Shown piece after piece: positions 20,640 to 29,485 of a stretch of 64,000 bases of DNA. The stretch lies in assembly GCA_026004975.1 (NCBI GenBank), contig BPKE01000002.1, positions 372,001 through 436,000 of the forward strand, in the 5' to 3' direction. The notes beneath the pieces were generated by a model. It did not search any database. It was not told the origin of the DNA and saw nothing but the letters and a program-made list of their open reading frames with translations. Both the position numbers and the translations under genes were made by a program. Every line of letters starts with the position of its first letter. Positions within the stretch are counted from its first letter, which is position 1. The DNA comes from Gammaproteobacteria bacterium (GTDB lineage Bacteria > Pseudomonadota > Gammaproteobacteria > HTCC5015).

Positions 20640-21613
20640 GGGCCGGCCCCGCGGCGCGGCGCCGCCAGCATCGCCACCAGCGCACACAGCAGCAGCGCGG
20701 CGACGGCATTGTGCGCGGTGGCGGCGGCGAGCGGCAGGGCGAAGGTGACGTTCACCACCCCGAGCGTGATCTGCGCCAGCAACAGCAGGACCGCGGCCAC
20801 CGACCAGGCCCGCCAGACGCCGCCGGCGCGCCAGGCCCGCCAGGCCAGCGCCAGCCAGAGCACGGTGACGAGCACGGCGCCCAGGCGGTGGCTCATGTGG
20901 ATGGCGATGCGCGCGGGATGGTCGAGCACGCCGCCCTCGTAGTCGATGCCCAGGCCACGCCAGAGCACGAAGGCTTCGGAAAAGTCCATCGGCGGCCACC
21001 AGCGACCGCTGCACTGGGGAAAACCGTAGCAGGCCAGGGCGGCGTAGTTGCTCGAGGTCCACCCCCCCAGGGCGATCTGCAGCAGCAGCGCCGCCAGCAC
21101 CCACCACGCCAGCGCCCCGACCGGGCGTGCCGGCGGCGCCAGGCCCCAGGTCTTCAGCACCAGGTACCAGAGCAAGGCCAGCGTGGCGAAGCCGCCGAGC
21201 AGGTGGGCGGTCACGACCAAGGGCTTGAGCAGCCACGTGACCGTGAGCATGCCGAGCAGGGCCTGGCCGACGATCAGCGCCGCGAGCGCCAGCGCCACGC
21301 CCGCCGGGGCTTGCGGTCGGTTCCACCAGGCCAGCGCGGCGAGCGCGAAGACGAGCACGCCGAGCAGGCCCGCGGCGTAGCGGTGGACCATTTCCTTCCA
21401 GGCCTTGGGGGCGTCCAGGGGCCGATCCGGATGGGCGCGGGCCGCCGCCTCGAGCGCCGCGGGGTGATCGGGCACGACCAGGTGGCCGTAGCAGCCCGGC
21501 CAGTCGGGACAGCCGAGACCGGCGTGGGACAAGCGCACGTAAGCGCCGAGGACCACCACCGCGAAGGCCAGCAGGCAGGCGACCGCGGCGACCGGGCGGA
21601 TGGACTTGGGCAT
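20636..21613 (-). CDS. ctaA: heme A synthase
   Basis: Eight-helix membrane enzyme oxidising heme O to heme A. The sequence shows [19 protein letters not shown], then [44 protein letters not shown] and [11 protein letters not shown], which contain the heme-ligand histidines. The ATG at 21613 (325 aa) has a GGAG box 10 nt upstream. The ATG at 21631 overlaps the previous stop (ATGA) but has a weaker site, so the start is not certain. Located between the Sco-like gene and ctaB. Confidence 0.93.
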   Translation of the reverse strand: MPKSIRPVAAVACLLAFAVVVLGAYVRLSHAGLGCPDWPGCYGHLVVPDHPAALEAAARAHPDRPLDAPKAWKEMVHRYAAGLLGVLVFALAALAWWNRPQAPAGVALALAALIVGQALLGMLTVTWLLKPLVVTAHLLGGFATLALLWYLVLKTWGLAPPARPVGALAWWVLAALLLQIALGGWTSSNYAALACYGFPQCSGRWWPPMDFSEAFVLWRGLGIDYEGGVLDHPARIAIHMSHRLGAVLVTVLWLALAWRAWRAGGVWRAWSVAAVLLLLAQITLGVVNVTFALPLAAATAHNAVAALLLCALVAMLAAPRRGAGP

Positions 21614-21627
21614 CACGACATCACTCC

Positions 21628-22254
21628 TCATCCGATCTTCGAGGCCTTCAGCAAGCGCCGCAAATCCTGGAGCAAGCCCCGCGGATCGGCGGCCGGATCG
21701 AACACTTCCATCAGGTTGCCCAGCGGATCGACGATGCCGATCACCGGTTTGCCGCCACCGGCCTCGGCCAGCGGCCCGCGCAAGCGGCCCTCCGGGTCGA
21801 GCACGGCGCGGCTTCCGGGCTGCCGTTCCAGCCATGCCGATACGGCCGGCTCGGGCGGGCCTTCGAGCAGCAACCAGCGCCGCACCCGCGGCGCCTCGCG
21901 GCCCAGCGCCAGCCAGACCTGCTGGAGCAAGTGCAGCGTGGCCAGACAATCCTGTGTGCAGGGCGAGGGCACGGCCCACAGCAAGGTCCAGTGCCCGCGC
22001 AGATCGGCGGCGCCGACGGGGCTGCCGTCGGCGGCGGTCAGCTCGAACGCCTCGAGCGCACGCGGCGGCGTAACCAGGCGACCGTGGTTCACGGTGCCCC
22101 ACAGCCGACCGCCGTGCTGCAGGTGGTCGAGCAGCCACCAGGCGCCGATCAGCGGCGCGGCGAAACCGGCCGCCAGCGCCAGCAGCAGCAGGCGACCGCG
22201 CCACGGCGAGGGCGGTCGGCGGCTCGGAGTGTCGTCGTTCGTCATCGGCTTCAT
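21628..22254 (-). CDS. Sco-like membrane thioredoxin-fold protein of the oxidase locus
   Basis: 208 residues with one N-terminal membrane helix (about 22–44, GRLLLLALAAGFAAPLIGAWW) and a periplasmic thioredoxin-like domain. The CxxxC pair in SPCTQDCLATLH is in the position of the Sco copper site. The conserved distal His of Sco proteins (just before the DPxG strand) is missing; here the segment reads GGKPVIGIVDPLGNL. It may therefore be a thiol redox or structural assembly factor rather than a copper donor. Similar genes sit between SURF1 and ctaA in other gammaproteobacterial cta loci. Start 22254 overlaps the SURF1 stop; MTNDD at 22245 is an alternative. Confidence 0.85.
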   Translation of the reverse strand: MKPMTNDDTPSRRPPSPWRGRLLLLALAAGFAAPLIGAWWLLDHLQHGGRLWGTVNHGRLVTPPRALEAFELTAADGSPVGAADLRGHWTLLWAVPSPCTQDCLATLHLLQQVWLALGREAPRVRRWLLLEGPPEPAVSAWLERQPGSRAVLDPEGRLRGPLAEAGGGKPVIGIVDPLGNLMEVFDPAADPRGLLQDLRRLLKASKIG

Positions 22255-22958
22255 CCGCTGTTGCGAAGCTTGCGCCAGGCGAACGCGCCTGCGATCAGCA
22301 CCGTCGCAGCCAACGCGAACCACTGCACGGCATAGGCGCGGTGATGGGCGGGCCCGAGGCGCGGCGGCGCCGGCCGGTCCCGGCGCAGGTAGCCATCCGG
22401 CTGGTCCGGCGCCAGCGCCAGCACGCCTGGATACACAGACCGGTCGAGGCGCATCGCCAGAACGTCCATGTCCAGCGCCTGCACGCGGCACGGCCAGCCC
22501 GGCTCGTCCACCCGGCCGAGCACGAAACCACGCGCCGGCCGCTCCAGCCACCCCTCGATCTCGCGCGGCGCCGCGTCCACCGCCACCACCGGCAGGTGCG
22601 CCCGGGCGGCCGGCGCCGGCAGCCAACCGCGGTCCACCAGCAACAGGCTGCCGTCCGCTCGTTCGAACGGGGTCAGCACCCGGTAACCGGCCCGGCCCGC
22701 GTGCAACTGGTTGTCGAGCAGGAACTGCCGCTCGGGGCGGTAGCGCCCGGCGAGCCGCACCCGCAGCGGCAACGCCGCCGGCGCCGGCAGCGGCGCCGCG
22801 CGTAGGTCCAGGGCGGGGCGGGCGCGGGCCGCCTCGCGCGCGGCGAGCAAGGCCGCCTTGTCCGCCGCCCGCTCGAGTTGCCAGAAACCGGCCGCCAGGC
22901 AAGCCGCCGCCGCGCCGGCGAGCAGCAGCCAGAAGGCGACGGCGCGGACCCGGCTCAT
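22251..22958 (-). CDS. SURF1-family cytochrome oxidase assembly protein
   Basis: 235 residues with one membrane helix at each end (about 7–27 and 207–227), the classic SURF1 topology. Motifs include GFWQLERAADKAALLA, FLLDNQLHAGRAGYRVLTPF, LLVDRGWLPAP and HRAYAVQWFALA. SURF1 binds heme A and helps insert it into subunit I. It is divergent from the small DUF2909 gene and leads the SURF1–Sco-like–ctaA–ctaB part of the locus. Confidence 0.94.
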   Translation of the reverse strand: MSRVRAVAFWLLLAGAAAACLAAGFWQLERAADKAALLAAREAARARPALDLRAAPLPAPAALPLRVRLAGRYRPERQFLLDNQLHAGRAGYRVLTPFERADGSLLLVDRGWLPAPAARAHLPVVAVDAAPREIEGWLERPARGFVLGRVDEPGWPCRVQALDMDVLAMRLDRSVYPGVLALAPDQPDGYLRRDRPAPPRLGPAHHRAYAVQWFALAATVLIAGAFAWRKLRNSG

Positions 22959-23009
22959 CGGCCGCGAATTGCGCTATGCTTGCCGCCCGCCATCCACCAC
23001 GGCACGCGC

Positions 23010-23243
23010 ATGTTCAAAATCGTCGTCCTCGTCTGGCTCGGCCTGATCCTCGCCAGCCTCGGCGCCGCACTGGTGTTCCTGGTCAAGGACCGCGGCCGCG
23101 GCACGCGCACCGTCAACGCCCTGAGCTGGCGCATCGGCCTGTCGGTCGGGCTGTTCGTGTTGCTGTGGATCGCCTACGCCGCCGGCTGGATCCGGCCGCA
23201 CGGCATCGCGCCGTCACCGCCCCCGTCGGCTCACAGCCAGTAG
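23010..23243 (+). CDS. twin-transmembrane protein, DUF2909-like
   Basis: 77 residues with two membrane helices (about 4–24 and 46–64) joined by a basic loop (KDRGRGTRTVNALSWR), the pattern of DUF2909 proteins found at cta loci in Pseudomonas relatives. It is on the opposite strand to the rest of the locus, divergent from SURF1 (51 bp) and overlapping the 3' end of ctaE by 13 bp. Function is unknown; its conserved place suggests a role in oxidase assembly. Confidence 0.85.
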   Translation: MFKIVVLVWLGLILASLGAALVFLVKDRGRGTRTVNALSWRIGLSVGLFVLLWIAYAAGWIRPHGIAPSPPPSAHSQ

Positions 23244-24103
23244 ACGAACACGAACAGGCCCAGCCACACCACGTCCACGAAGTGCCAGTACCAGGCCACG
23301 GCCTCGAACGCGAAATGGCGCTCGGGCGTGAAGTGGCCCTTGAGCGCGCGCAGCAGGATGACCGTGAGCATGACCACGCCCATGGTCACGTGGAAGCCGT
23401 GGAAGCCCGTGAGCATGAAGAACGTCGAGCCGTAGATGCCGGTGTCCAGGCGCAGGTTGAGTTCGTGGTAGGCGTGGATGTACTCATAGGCCTGCAGGCC
23501 GACGAAGGTGGCGCCCAGCAGCACGGTGGCGAGCAGGCCGAGGACGAGACCACCGCGGCGGCCCGCCTTGAGCGCGTGGTGCGCCCAGGTGATCGTCACG
23601 CCGCTGGTGAGCAGGATGGCGGTGTTCAGCGCCGGGATGCCCCAGGCGCCCATGGGCGTGAACTCGCCGCCCAGCCGCGCGGGGCCGTTGGACGGCCAGT
23701 GCGCCTCGAAATCGGGCCACAACAGCTCGTGGGTCCAGCCGCCGGCGCCCTCGCCGCCCAGCCACGGCAGGGCGTAGACGCGGGCGTAGTACAGGGCGCC
23801 GAAGAACGCCGCGAAAAACATCACCTCCGAGGCGATGAACCAGCCCATCGCCCAGCGGAAGGAACGGTCGACCTGCTCGTTGTACAGGCCGGCGAGATTC
23901 TCCTTGATCACCTGGCCGAACCAGCCGAACAGCATCACCAGGATGACGAGCAGGCCCAGGGCGAACAGCATCGGCCCAGCCCCGCCGCCATTGAACCACA
24001 CCGCGGCGCCGCCGAGCGCCAGCGTCAAGCCGACCGAGCCGACGATGGGCCAGCCGTGGGTGTCGTGGGGAACGTAGTAACCGGGTTGCTGCGCGTGTGC
24101 CAT
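23231..24103 (-). CDS. ctaE: cytochrome c oxidase subunit III
   Basis: Seven-helix core subunit of the aa3-type oxidase. 290 residues from ATG 24103 (MAHAQQPGYYVPHDTHGWP), a typical subunit III N-terminus. Later segments (WFGQVIKENLAGLYNEQVDRSF, ASEVMFFAAFFGALYYAR, LTGFHGFHVTMG, YWHFVDVVWLGLFVFVYWL) are family hallmarks. A GTG at 24115 could add four residues; GGAG about 11 nt before the ATG favours the shorter form. It follows ctaG closely. Confidence 0.96.
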   Translation of the reverse strand: MAHAQQPGYYVPHDTHGWPIVGSVGLTLALGGAAVWFNGGGAGPMLFALGLLVILVMLFGWFGQVIKENLAGLYNEQVDRSFRWAMGWFIASEVMFFAAFFGALYYARVYALPWLGGEGAGGWTHELLWPDFEAHWPSNGPARLGGEFTPMGAWGIPALNTAILLTSGVTITWAHHALKAGRRGGLVLGLLATVLLGATFVGLQAYEYIHAYHELNLRLDTGIYGSTFFMLTGFHGFHVTMGVVMLTVILLRALKGHFTPERHFAFEAVAWYWHFVDVVWLGLFVFVYWL

Positions 24104-24119
24104 GGCTCTGTTCACTCCG

Positions 24120-24659
24120 TCAGGATGACCCCTCGTCGGGCGTCACGTCGAAAAACGTGTAGGACAACACCAGCGTGTCGATGTGCTCGGGCAGGCGCCG
24201 GTCGACGACGAACCGCACCGGCAGCTCCCGGCGCTCGCCGGCGGCGAACGGCTGCCGGGTGAAGCAAAAACACTCGGTCTTCTTGAAATACAGCGAACCC
24301 TCGCGGGGCACCACGCTCGGCACCGCCTGGCCGACCACGGCGCGCGGGCGGGTGTTCTCGGCGACGAACACCGCCTGGTACACCCCGCCCGGGTGGACGG
24401 TCATGCTCGGCACCGCCGGCTCGAAACGCCACGCGCCGCCGGCGTTGACGCTGGTCACGAAGCGCACCGTCACGCTGCGGCTGGTGTCGGGCCCCTGCGC
24501 CTCGGCGGCGGCCTGTTCGATGCGGCCGGTCTTGCCGTTGAGCCCCGTGATGTCGCAGATGACGTCGTACAAGGGCACCAGCGCGTAGCCGAAACCGAAC
24601 ATCGCCGCCGTCATGGCCAGCAGCTTGAGCGCGGTGCGGACCGGCGCGCGCGGGTTCAT
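24120..24659 (-). CDS. ctaG: cytochrome c oxidase assembly protein CtaG (Cox11)
   Basis: 179-residue membrane-anchored copper chaperone that delivers CuB to subunit I. One N-terminal helix (about 10–30, LLAMTAAMFGFGYALVPLYDVIC) and a periplasmic immunoglobulin-like domain carry the copper motif CFCF and KTECFCFTRQPF. YDVICDITGLNGKTG is the usual Cox11 start region. It lies 4 bp after ctaD, overlapping its operon context tightly. Confidence 0.97.
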   Translation of the reverse strand: MNPRAPVRTALKLLAMTAAMFGFGYALVPLYDVICDITGLNGKTGRIEQAAAEAQGPDTSRSVTVRFVTSVNAGGAWRFEPAVPSMTVHPGGVYQAVFVAENTRPRAVVGQAVPSVVPREGSLYFKKTECFCFTRQPFAAGERRELPVRFVVDRRLPEHIDTLVLSYTFFDVTPDEGSS

Positions 24660-24663
24660 CGGT

Positions 24664-26271
24664 TCAGCTGTGCGCCTCCGTGGTCATCAGGCGCGGATCC
24701 GGCGGCGTGCTGAACGTGTGGTAGGGCGCCGGCGAAGGCACGGTCCATTCCAGCCCGTGCGCGCCTTCCCAGACCTTGGCGTCGGCCTTTTCCTTGCTGA
24801 ACCACACCGCGTGCACCACCACGCCCAGGAACACCAACTGGGCGAGGCCGAAGCCGAAGGCGCCGATGCTGGAGACCATGTTGAACTCGGCGAACTGCAG
24901 GGCGTAGTCCGGGATGCGCCGCGGCATGCCGGCCAGGCCGACGAAGTGCATCGGGAAGAAGGTCACGTTGAGAAAAACGAAAGACAACCAGAAGTGCACC
25001 TTGCCCCAGAACTCGCTGTAGCGGCGCCCGGTCCACTTCGGCAGCCAGTAGTAGACCCCGGCGATGATGCCGAAGATCGCGCCGGGCACCAGCACGTAGT
25101 GGAAATGGGCGACCACGAAATAGGTGTCGTGGTACTGGAAGTCGGCCGGCGTGATGGCGAGCATCAGACCGGAAAAACCGCCGATGGTGAACAGGATGAC
25201 GAAGGCCACCGCGAACAACATCGGCGTTTCGAAGGTCATCGAACCGCGCCACATGGTCGCCACCCAGTTGAACACCTTCACGCCGGTGGGCACGGCGATC
25301 ATCATCGTCGCCAGCATGAAGAACAGCTCGCCCGAGAGCGGCATGCCGACGGTGAACATGTGGTGCGCCCAAACGATGAACGACAGGAAGGCGATGGCGC
25401 AGCTCGCGTAGACCATCGAGGCATAACCGAACAGCGGCTTGCGGGCAAAGGTCGGGATGATCTGCGACATCACGCCGAAGGCCGGCAGGATGAGGATGTA
25501 CACCTCGGGATGGCCGAAGAACCAGAAGATGTGCTGGTAGAGCACCGGGTCGCCGCCGCCGGCCGGGTTGAAGAAGGCCGTGCCCGCGTACTTGTCGGTG
25601 AGCAGCATGGTCACCGCGCCGGCGAGCACCGGAATCACGGCGATGAGCAAGAAGGCGGTGATCAACCAGGTCCAGACGAACAGCGGCATGCGCATCAAGG
25701 TCATGCCCGGCGCGCGCATATTGAGGATGGTGGCGATGACGTTGATCGCCCCCATCACCGAAGAGACGCCCATCAGGTGGATGGAGAAGATCAGGAAGGG
25801 GAAGGCGTCGCCGGTCTGCAGCACCAGCGGGGCGTACATGGTCCAGCCGGCGGCCGGCGCGCCGCCCGGCATGAACAGCGTCGAGAGCAGCAGGGCGAAG
25901 GCGAACGGCAGGATCCAGAAGCTCCAGTTGTTCAAGCGCGGCAGCGCCATGTCCGGCGCGCCGATCATCATCGGGATCATCCAGTTGGCCAGGCCGACGA
26001 AGGCCGGCATCACCGCGCCGAAGATCATGATCAGCGCGTGCATGGTGGTCATCGAGTTGAAGAACTGCGGATCCACCAGTTGCAGGCCCGGCTGGAACAG
26101 CTCGGTGCGGATGATGAGCGCCATGGTCCCGCCGATGAAGAACATCACCAGGCTGAACCACAAGTAGAGCGTGCCGATGTCCTTGTGATTGGTGGTGAAC
26201 AGCCAGCGCTTGAGCCCGCGCGGCTTGTCGTGATGGTCGTCGTGCAACAGGTCTGCGGTGGTGCTGCTCAT
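24664..26271 (-). CDS. ctaD: cytochrome c oxidase subunit I
   Basis: Catalytic subunit of the aa3-type cytochrome c oxidase, 535 residues and 12 membrane helices. Key residues are visible: the low-spin heme ligand in TTMHALIMIFG, the CuB His and cross-linked Tyr in WFFGHPEVYILILPAFG, the two CuB histidines in VWAHHMFTVG, and the heme ligands in VVAHFHYVLVPGA. Lys and Asp proton-channel regions look canonical for A-type oxidases. It is 38 bp after ctaC. Confidence 0.98.
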   Translation of the reverse strand: MSSTTADLLHDDHHDKPRGLKRWLFTTNHKDIGTLYLWFSLVMFFIGGTMALIIRTELFQPGLQLVDPQFFNSMTTMHALIMIFGAVMPAFVGLANWMIPMMIGAPDMALPRLNNWSFWILPFAFALLLSTLFMPGGAPAAGWTMYAPLVLQTGDAFPFLIFSIHLMGVSSVMGAINVIATILNMRAPGMTLMRMPLFVWTWLITAFLLIAVIPVLAGAVTMLLTDKYAGTAFFNPAGGGDPVLYQHIFWFFGHPEVYILILPAFGVMSQIIPTFARKPLFGYASMVYASCAIAFLSFIVWAHHMFTVGMPLSGELFFMLATMMIAVPTGVKVFNWVATMWRGSMTFETPMLFAVAFVILFTIGGFSGLMLAITPADFQYHDTYFVVAHFHYVLVPGAIFGIIAGVYYWLPKWTGRRYSEFWGKVHFWLSFVFLNVTFFPMHFVGLAGMPRRIPDYALQFAEFNMVSSIGAFGFGLAQLVFLGVVVHAVWFSKEKADAKVWEGAHGLEWTVPSPAPYHTFSTPPDPRLMTTEAHS

Positions 26272-26309
26272 GGTGTTCCGCCCTCGCGCCGGGATTCAGG
26301 AGGAGTGAT

Positions 26310-27131
26310 TCATTGCGCCGCGGCCAGGGCGGAAGAACGCCCGCCCTGCTCGGCGATCCATCGCTCGAAGTCCTCGCGGCTGACCGCTTCGACCACGATG
26401 GGCATGAAGCCGTGGTCCTTGCCGCACAACTCGGCGCACTGGCCGCGGTAGACGCCGGGCTCGTCGATCTTCACCCAGGTCTCGTTGACGAAACCCGGGA
26501 TGGCGTCCTTTTTCACGCCCAGCTCCGGCACCCACCAGGCGTGGATGACGTCGCCGGCGGTGGTGAGCAGGCGGATCTTGGTGTCCGTCGGCAAGACCAG
26601 CGGCCGGTCGACCTCGAGCAGGTAGTTGGGCACCGTGGCCGGATCGACGCCGGAATCGAGCCGCCGGGCGGCGTTCGAGGCCGGATCCAGGCGGCTGTAG
26701 AAGCCCACGCCGTGGTCCAGGTAGTCGTAGTGCCACAGCCACTGGTAGCCGGTGATCTTGACGGTCATTTCGGCGCCGGAGGTGTCTTCCATCATCACCA
26801 GGGCGCGCGTGGCCGGCACGGCCATTCCGACCAGGATGAGGAAAGGGATCACGGTCCAGACGATCTCCACCGTCTGGCTCTCGTGGAAGGGCGCGGCCTT
26901 GGCGCCCCGCGACTTGCGGTGGCGGAGGATCGACCAGAGCATGGTGCCGAACACCACCACGCCGATCGCCACACAGATCCAGAAGATGGTCATGTGCAGC
27001 CGGTAGATCTCGCGCGAGACCTCGGTGACACCGCGCGGCAGATTGACCGCCCACTCGGCGTGGCCGGGGACGGCGGCGAGCGCAAGCATCCCGGACGAGA
27101 CGGTGCGCAGGACGGCCCTGGCTCTGTGCAT
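26310..27131 (-). CDS. ctaC: cytochrome c oxidase subunit II
   Basis: 273 residues from ATG 27131 (GAGGAG ribosome-binding site). A signal peptide ends near GHA-EWAVN and is followed by two membrane helices (about 50–70 and 92–112). The periplasmic cupredoxin domain has the CuA ligands in VIHAWWVPELGVKKDAIPG (split) and CAELCGKDHGFMP. GYQWLWHYDY is the aromatic electron-entry patch. Unlike many relatives there is no C-terminal cytochrome c domain. It is the first gene of the operon. Confidence 0.97.
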   Translation of the reverse strand: MHRARAVLRTVSSGMLALAAVPGHAEWAVNLPRGVTEVSREIYRLHMTIFWICVAIGVVVFGTMLWSILRHRKSRGAKAAPFHESQTVEIVWTVIPFLILVGMAVPATRALVMMEDTSGAEMTVKITGYQWLWHYDYLDHGVGFYSRLDPASNAARRLDSGVDPATVPNYLLEVDRPLVLPTDTKIRLLTTAGDVIHAWWVPELGVKKDAIPGFVNETWVKIDEPGVYRGQCAELCGKDHGFMPIVVEAVSREDFERWIAEQGGRSSALAAAQ

Positions 27132-27210
27132 GTCGTTGGCTCCTCGCTGGCGCCGCCGCGGCGGCGGCTGGGTTGTTCGACGGACCGGATGCGGCCGGAT
27201 CGGGTGGCGA

Positions 27211-27216
27211 ATTATA
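27211..27216 (-). promoter_or_regulatory. −10 box of the ctaCDGE operon, overlapping the bioC stop
   Basis: A perfect TATAAT on the minus strand lies 80 bp before ctaC and includes part of the bioC TAA stop codon. No matching −35 hexamer is found at 16–18 bp. As the only AT-rich patch in the spacer it is the likeliest promoter core for the oxidase operon. Confidence 0.45.
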
Positions 27217-28060
27217 AGCGACCGCCGCCCGCTTGACGATCGCCGCGGCGATCGCGCAGCGGCGCGTGCCCCGGATGGCGGCGCGCCACCAGGTACACCG
27301 CCTCGTAAGAGAGTCGCCAACGGCCGGCCGGGTCGCGGCGCCGCGCGCAGGCCGCCCGCAGCGCCGCCCAGCGGCGCTTGCCGGTCAGGCCGCGGCCGCG
27401 CCCGGCGACGGTGTTGGCGCCGAGCTCGCGCAGGGAGGCGAGCATCGCCTCGAAACTGCGGTAACCGAAGCGCAACCGGTCGCAGTCGAGCACCGGTTCG
27501 ACGAAGCCCGCGGCGAGCAGCGCCGCACCCAGCCGCTCGGGGGGCGGGAAGCGGTTGACGTGCGCCCCGTCCGGATCGACCTCGGCCCAGGCCGCGCGCA
27601 ATTCGGCCAGGCTCGCCGGGCCGAGCGTGCTGGCCACCAGCCAGCCGCCGGGCCGCAGCACGCGCCGCAACTCGGCGAACACCCGCTCCGGTTCCGGGCA
27701 CCACTGCAGCATGAGGTTCGAATACACCAGGTCGACGCTGGCGTCGGCGAACGGCAAGGCGGCGGCGTCGGCGCACACCGCCGTGCGCGCCGGCGCCCAC
27801 CAGGGACGGCGGGCGAGCATCGCCCAGGCGAAATCGACCTCGACCACTTGCGCGTCCGGCCAGCGACGGCGCAGCCGGCGCGCCTCCCGGCCGGTGCCGG
27901 CGCCGAGGTCGAGGATCCGCCGCGGCGCGAGCGTCAGATCGTCGAGGTGTTCGAACAGCCGCCGGCCGATCGACCGCTGCACGGTCGCGGCGCGGTCGTA
28001 GCGCGCGGCGGCGCGGGCGAAAGCCCGCCGCACCGCCGCCGACCAGTGCGCGCCGCTCAT
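27212..28060 (-). CDS. bioC: malonyl-ACP O-methyltransferase BioC
   Basis: SAM-dependent methyltransferase that caps malonyl-ACP to start pimelate synthesis in the biotin pathway. 282 residues beginning MSGAHWSAAVRRAFARAAARYD, with the SAM motif ILDLGAGTGREA, DFAWAMLARR, and the BioC-typical NLMLQWCPEPERVFAELRRVLRPGG and LRELGANTV. The start codon overlaps the bioH stop (ATGA), so the two biotin genes are coupled. The remaining bio genes are not in this window. Confidence 0.93.
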   Translation of the reverse strand: MSGAHWSAAVRRAFARAAARYDRAATVQRSIGRRLFEHLDDLTLAPRRILDLGAGTGREARRLRRRWPDAQVVEVDFAWAMLARRPWWAPARTAVCADAAALPFADASVDLVYSNLMLQWCPEPERVFAELRRVLRPGGWLVASTLGPASLAELRAAWAEVDPDGAHVNRFPPPERLGAALLAAGFVEPVLDCDRLRFGYRSFEAMLASLRELGANTVAGRGRGLTGKRRWAALRAACARRRDPAGRWRLSYEAVYLVARRHPGHAPLRDRRGDRQAGGGRL

Positions 28061-28797
28061 GCCGGCTGGCCCCACAAGGCGCGCAGATCCGCGTCGCGCA
28101 GCAGCAGTCCGGCGTGGCCGGCGCGCGGCCAGACGGTGACGCGCGCGCGCGGGTTGAGCCGCGTCAGGGCGGCGCGGGCGCTTTCGGCGTCGACGAGCGC
28201 ATCGCCCGCCGCGAACACCGCCCGGAGCGGGCCGCGCCAGGCGGCGAGCACGGCCTCCAAGGCCAGGCTGGAGAGCAGCGCCAGGCCCTGCGCCAGGGCC
28301 GCCGGCGCGGGCGCCGGGCCGCGGCGCAGTTCGCGCAGCCGCGCGCGCAGCGCCGCGGCGTCCGCCTCGCCGCGCTGCAGCAGGGCGTCGAAGCGCGCCA
28401 GGGCGCGGGTCGGATCGGCACGCAGGGCGGCGCCGAAAGCCGCCCAGTCGGCGGGGTCCACGCCCGCCGGCCAGCTCGGCGCGGCCAGGAAGCGCGGCCC
28501 GACCTGCAACACGGTGAGCGCCGAGACCCGCTCCGGGGCCGCGGCCGCGGCGGCCAGGGCGAGCAGGCCGCCCAGCGACCAGCCGGCCCATTCGGCGCGC
28601 GGCGGTGCGGCGACCAACAGCGCGCCCAGCCAGTCGTCGGCGGTCGCGGCGGGCGCGCTCGCACCGTGTCCCGGCAGCTCCAAGACCCAGACGGCGCGGC
28701 CGGGCGGCGGGTTTTCGAGCAAGGGTTGCCAGACGCGCGCGTCGAAAGACCAACCGTGCAGCAGCACCAGCGGCGCGCCGGCACCGGCGCGATGCAC
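28057..28797 (-). CDS. bioH: pimeloyl-ACP methyl ester carboxylesterase BioH
   Basis: Alpha/beta hydrolase that removes the methyl cap from pimeloyl-ACP methyl ester. Motifs: LVLLHGWSFDARVW (oxyanion region), ELPGHGAS, nucleophile elbow GWSLGG, an Asp in AAGDALVDAE, and the catalytic His in PRAGHAGLLL. Cotranscription with bioC supports the role. The start is uncertain: the GTG at 28797 gives 246 residues, close to the usual 256. An ATG at 28872 would add a low-complexity segment, overlap the divergent plsY start and has no ribosome-binding site. Confidence 0.85.
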   Translation of the reverse strand: MHRAGAGAPLVLLHGWSFDARVWQPLLENPPPGRAVWVLELPGHGASAPAATADDWLGALLVAAPPRAEWAGWSLGGLLALAAAAAAPERVSALTVLQVGPRFLAAPSWPAGVDPADWAAFGAALRADPTRALARFDALLQRGEADAAALRARLRELRRGPAPAPAALAQGLALLSSLALEAVLAAWRGPLRAVFAAGDALVDAESARAALTRLNPRARVTVWPRAGHAGLLLRDADLRALWGQPA

Positions 28798-28870
28798 CGC
28801 GACGGCTCGCCGCCCGCGGCCGCCTGCGTTAGTATGCGCGGCCGAAGACGGCCGCCGGGGGACGTTCGAC

Positions 28871-29485
28871 ATGCTGCAAGACGTTGCTTTCTGGGCCGCC
28901 GCGGCAGCCGCGCTGCTCGCGGCGTATCTGATCGGTTCGCTGTCCTGCGCGATCCTGAGCTGCCGCCTGCTCGGCCTGCCGGATCCGCGCGGCATCGGCT
29001 CGGGGAACCCCGGTGCGACCAACGTGCTGCGCACCGGCGATCGACGGGCGGCCATTATCACATTGCTCGGCGACGCCGGCAAAGGCGTGCTGGCCGTGCT
29101 GCTGGCGCGCGCCTGGCTGGGCGAGACGGTGGCGGCGCTGGCCGCGCTGGCGGCGGTGGCCGGCCACGTCTGGCCAGTCTACCACGGCTTCAAGGGCGGC
29201 AAGGGCGTGGCGACGGCGCTGGGTGCGCTGGCCGCCTTCGAACCGGCCGCCTTCCTCGCCGCCGGCGCCCTGTGGCTGGCGGTGGCCTGGCTGTGGCGCT
29301 ACGCCTCGGCCGCCAGCCTGGCGGCGCTGGCCGGCACCGTGCCGCTGTTGTGGGGCCTGGGCCATGGGCCCGTGGTGCTGGCCGCCTTCTTCGCCGTGGC
29401 GGTGCTGGTGGCGTGGCGGCACCGCGACAATGTCCGGCGGCTCATCCGGGGCGAGGAACGCCGCATCGGGGAGAAGGCAGCATGA
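28871..29485 (+). CDS. plsY: glycerol-3-phosphate acyltransferase PlsY
   Basis: Polytopic membrane enzyme that acylates glycerol-3-phosphate using acyl-phosphate, the first step of phospholipid synthesis. 204 residues with the three PlsY motifs: GSLSCAILSCRLLGLPDPR, GSGNPGATNVLRTG (binding of phosphate and glycerol phosphate), and HVWPVYHGFKGGKGVAT. About five membrane helices. GGGGGA ribosome-binding site before the ATG. It is divergent from bioH and coupled by ATGA to the next gene. Confidence 0.96.
   Translation: MLQDVAFWAAAAAALLAAYLIGSLSCAILSCRLLGLPDPRGIGSGNPGATNVLRTGDRRAAIITLLGDAGKGVLAVLLARAWLGETVAALAALAAVAGHVWPVYHGFKGGKGVATALGALAAFEPAAFLAAGALWLAVAWLWRYASAASLAALAGTVPLLWGLGHGPVVLAAFFAVAVLVAWRHRDNVRRLIRGEERRIGEKAA

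Noticed and set aside
20711-24262. Very long open frame (over 1,100 codons) on the plus strand across the cta genes
   Set aside because: It is antisense to ctaA, the Sco-like gene, SURF1, ctaE and ctaG, each of which has clear family motifs. The translation is low-complexity Arg/Gly/His-rich, as expected of GC-rich shadow frames.
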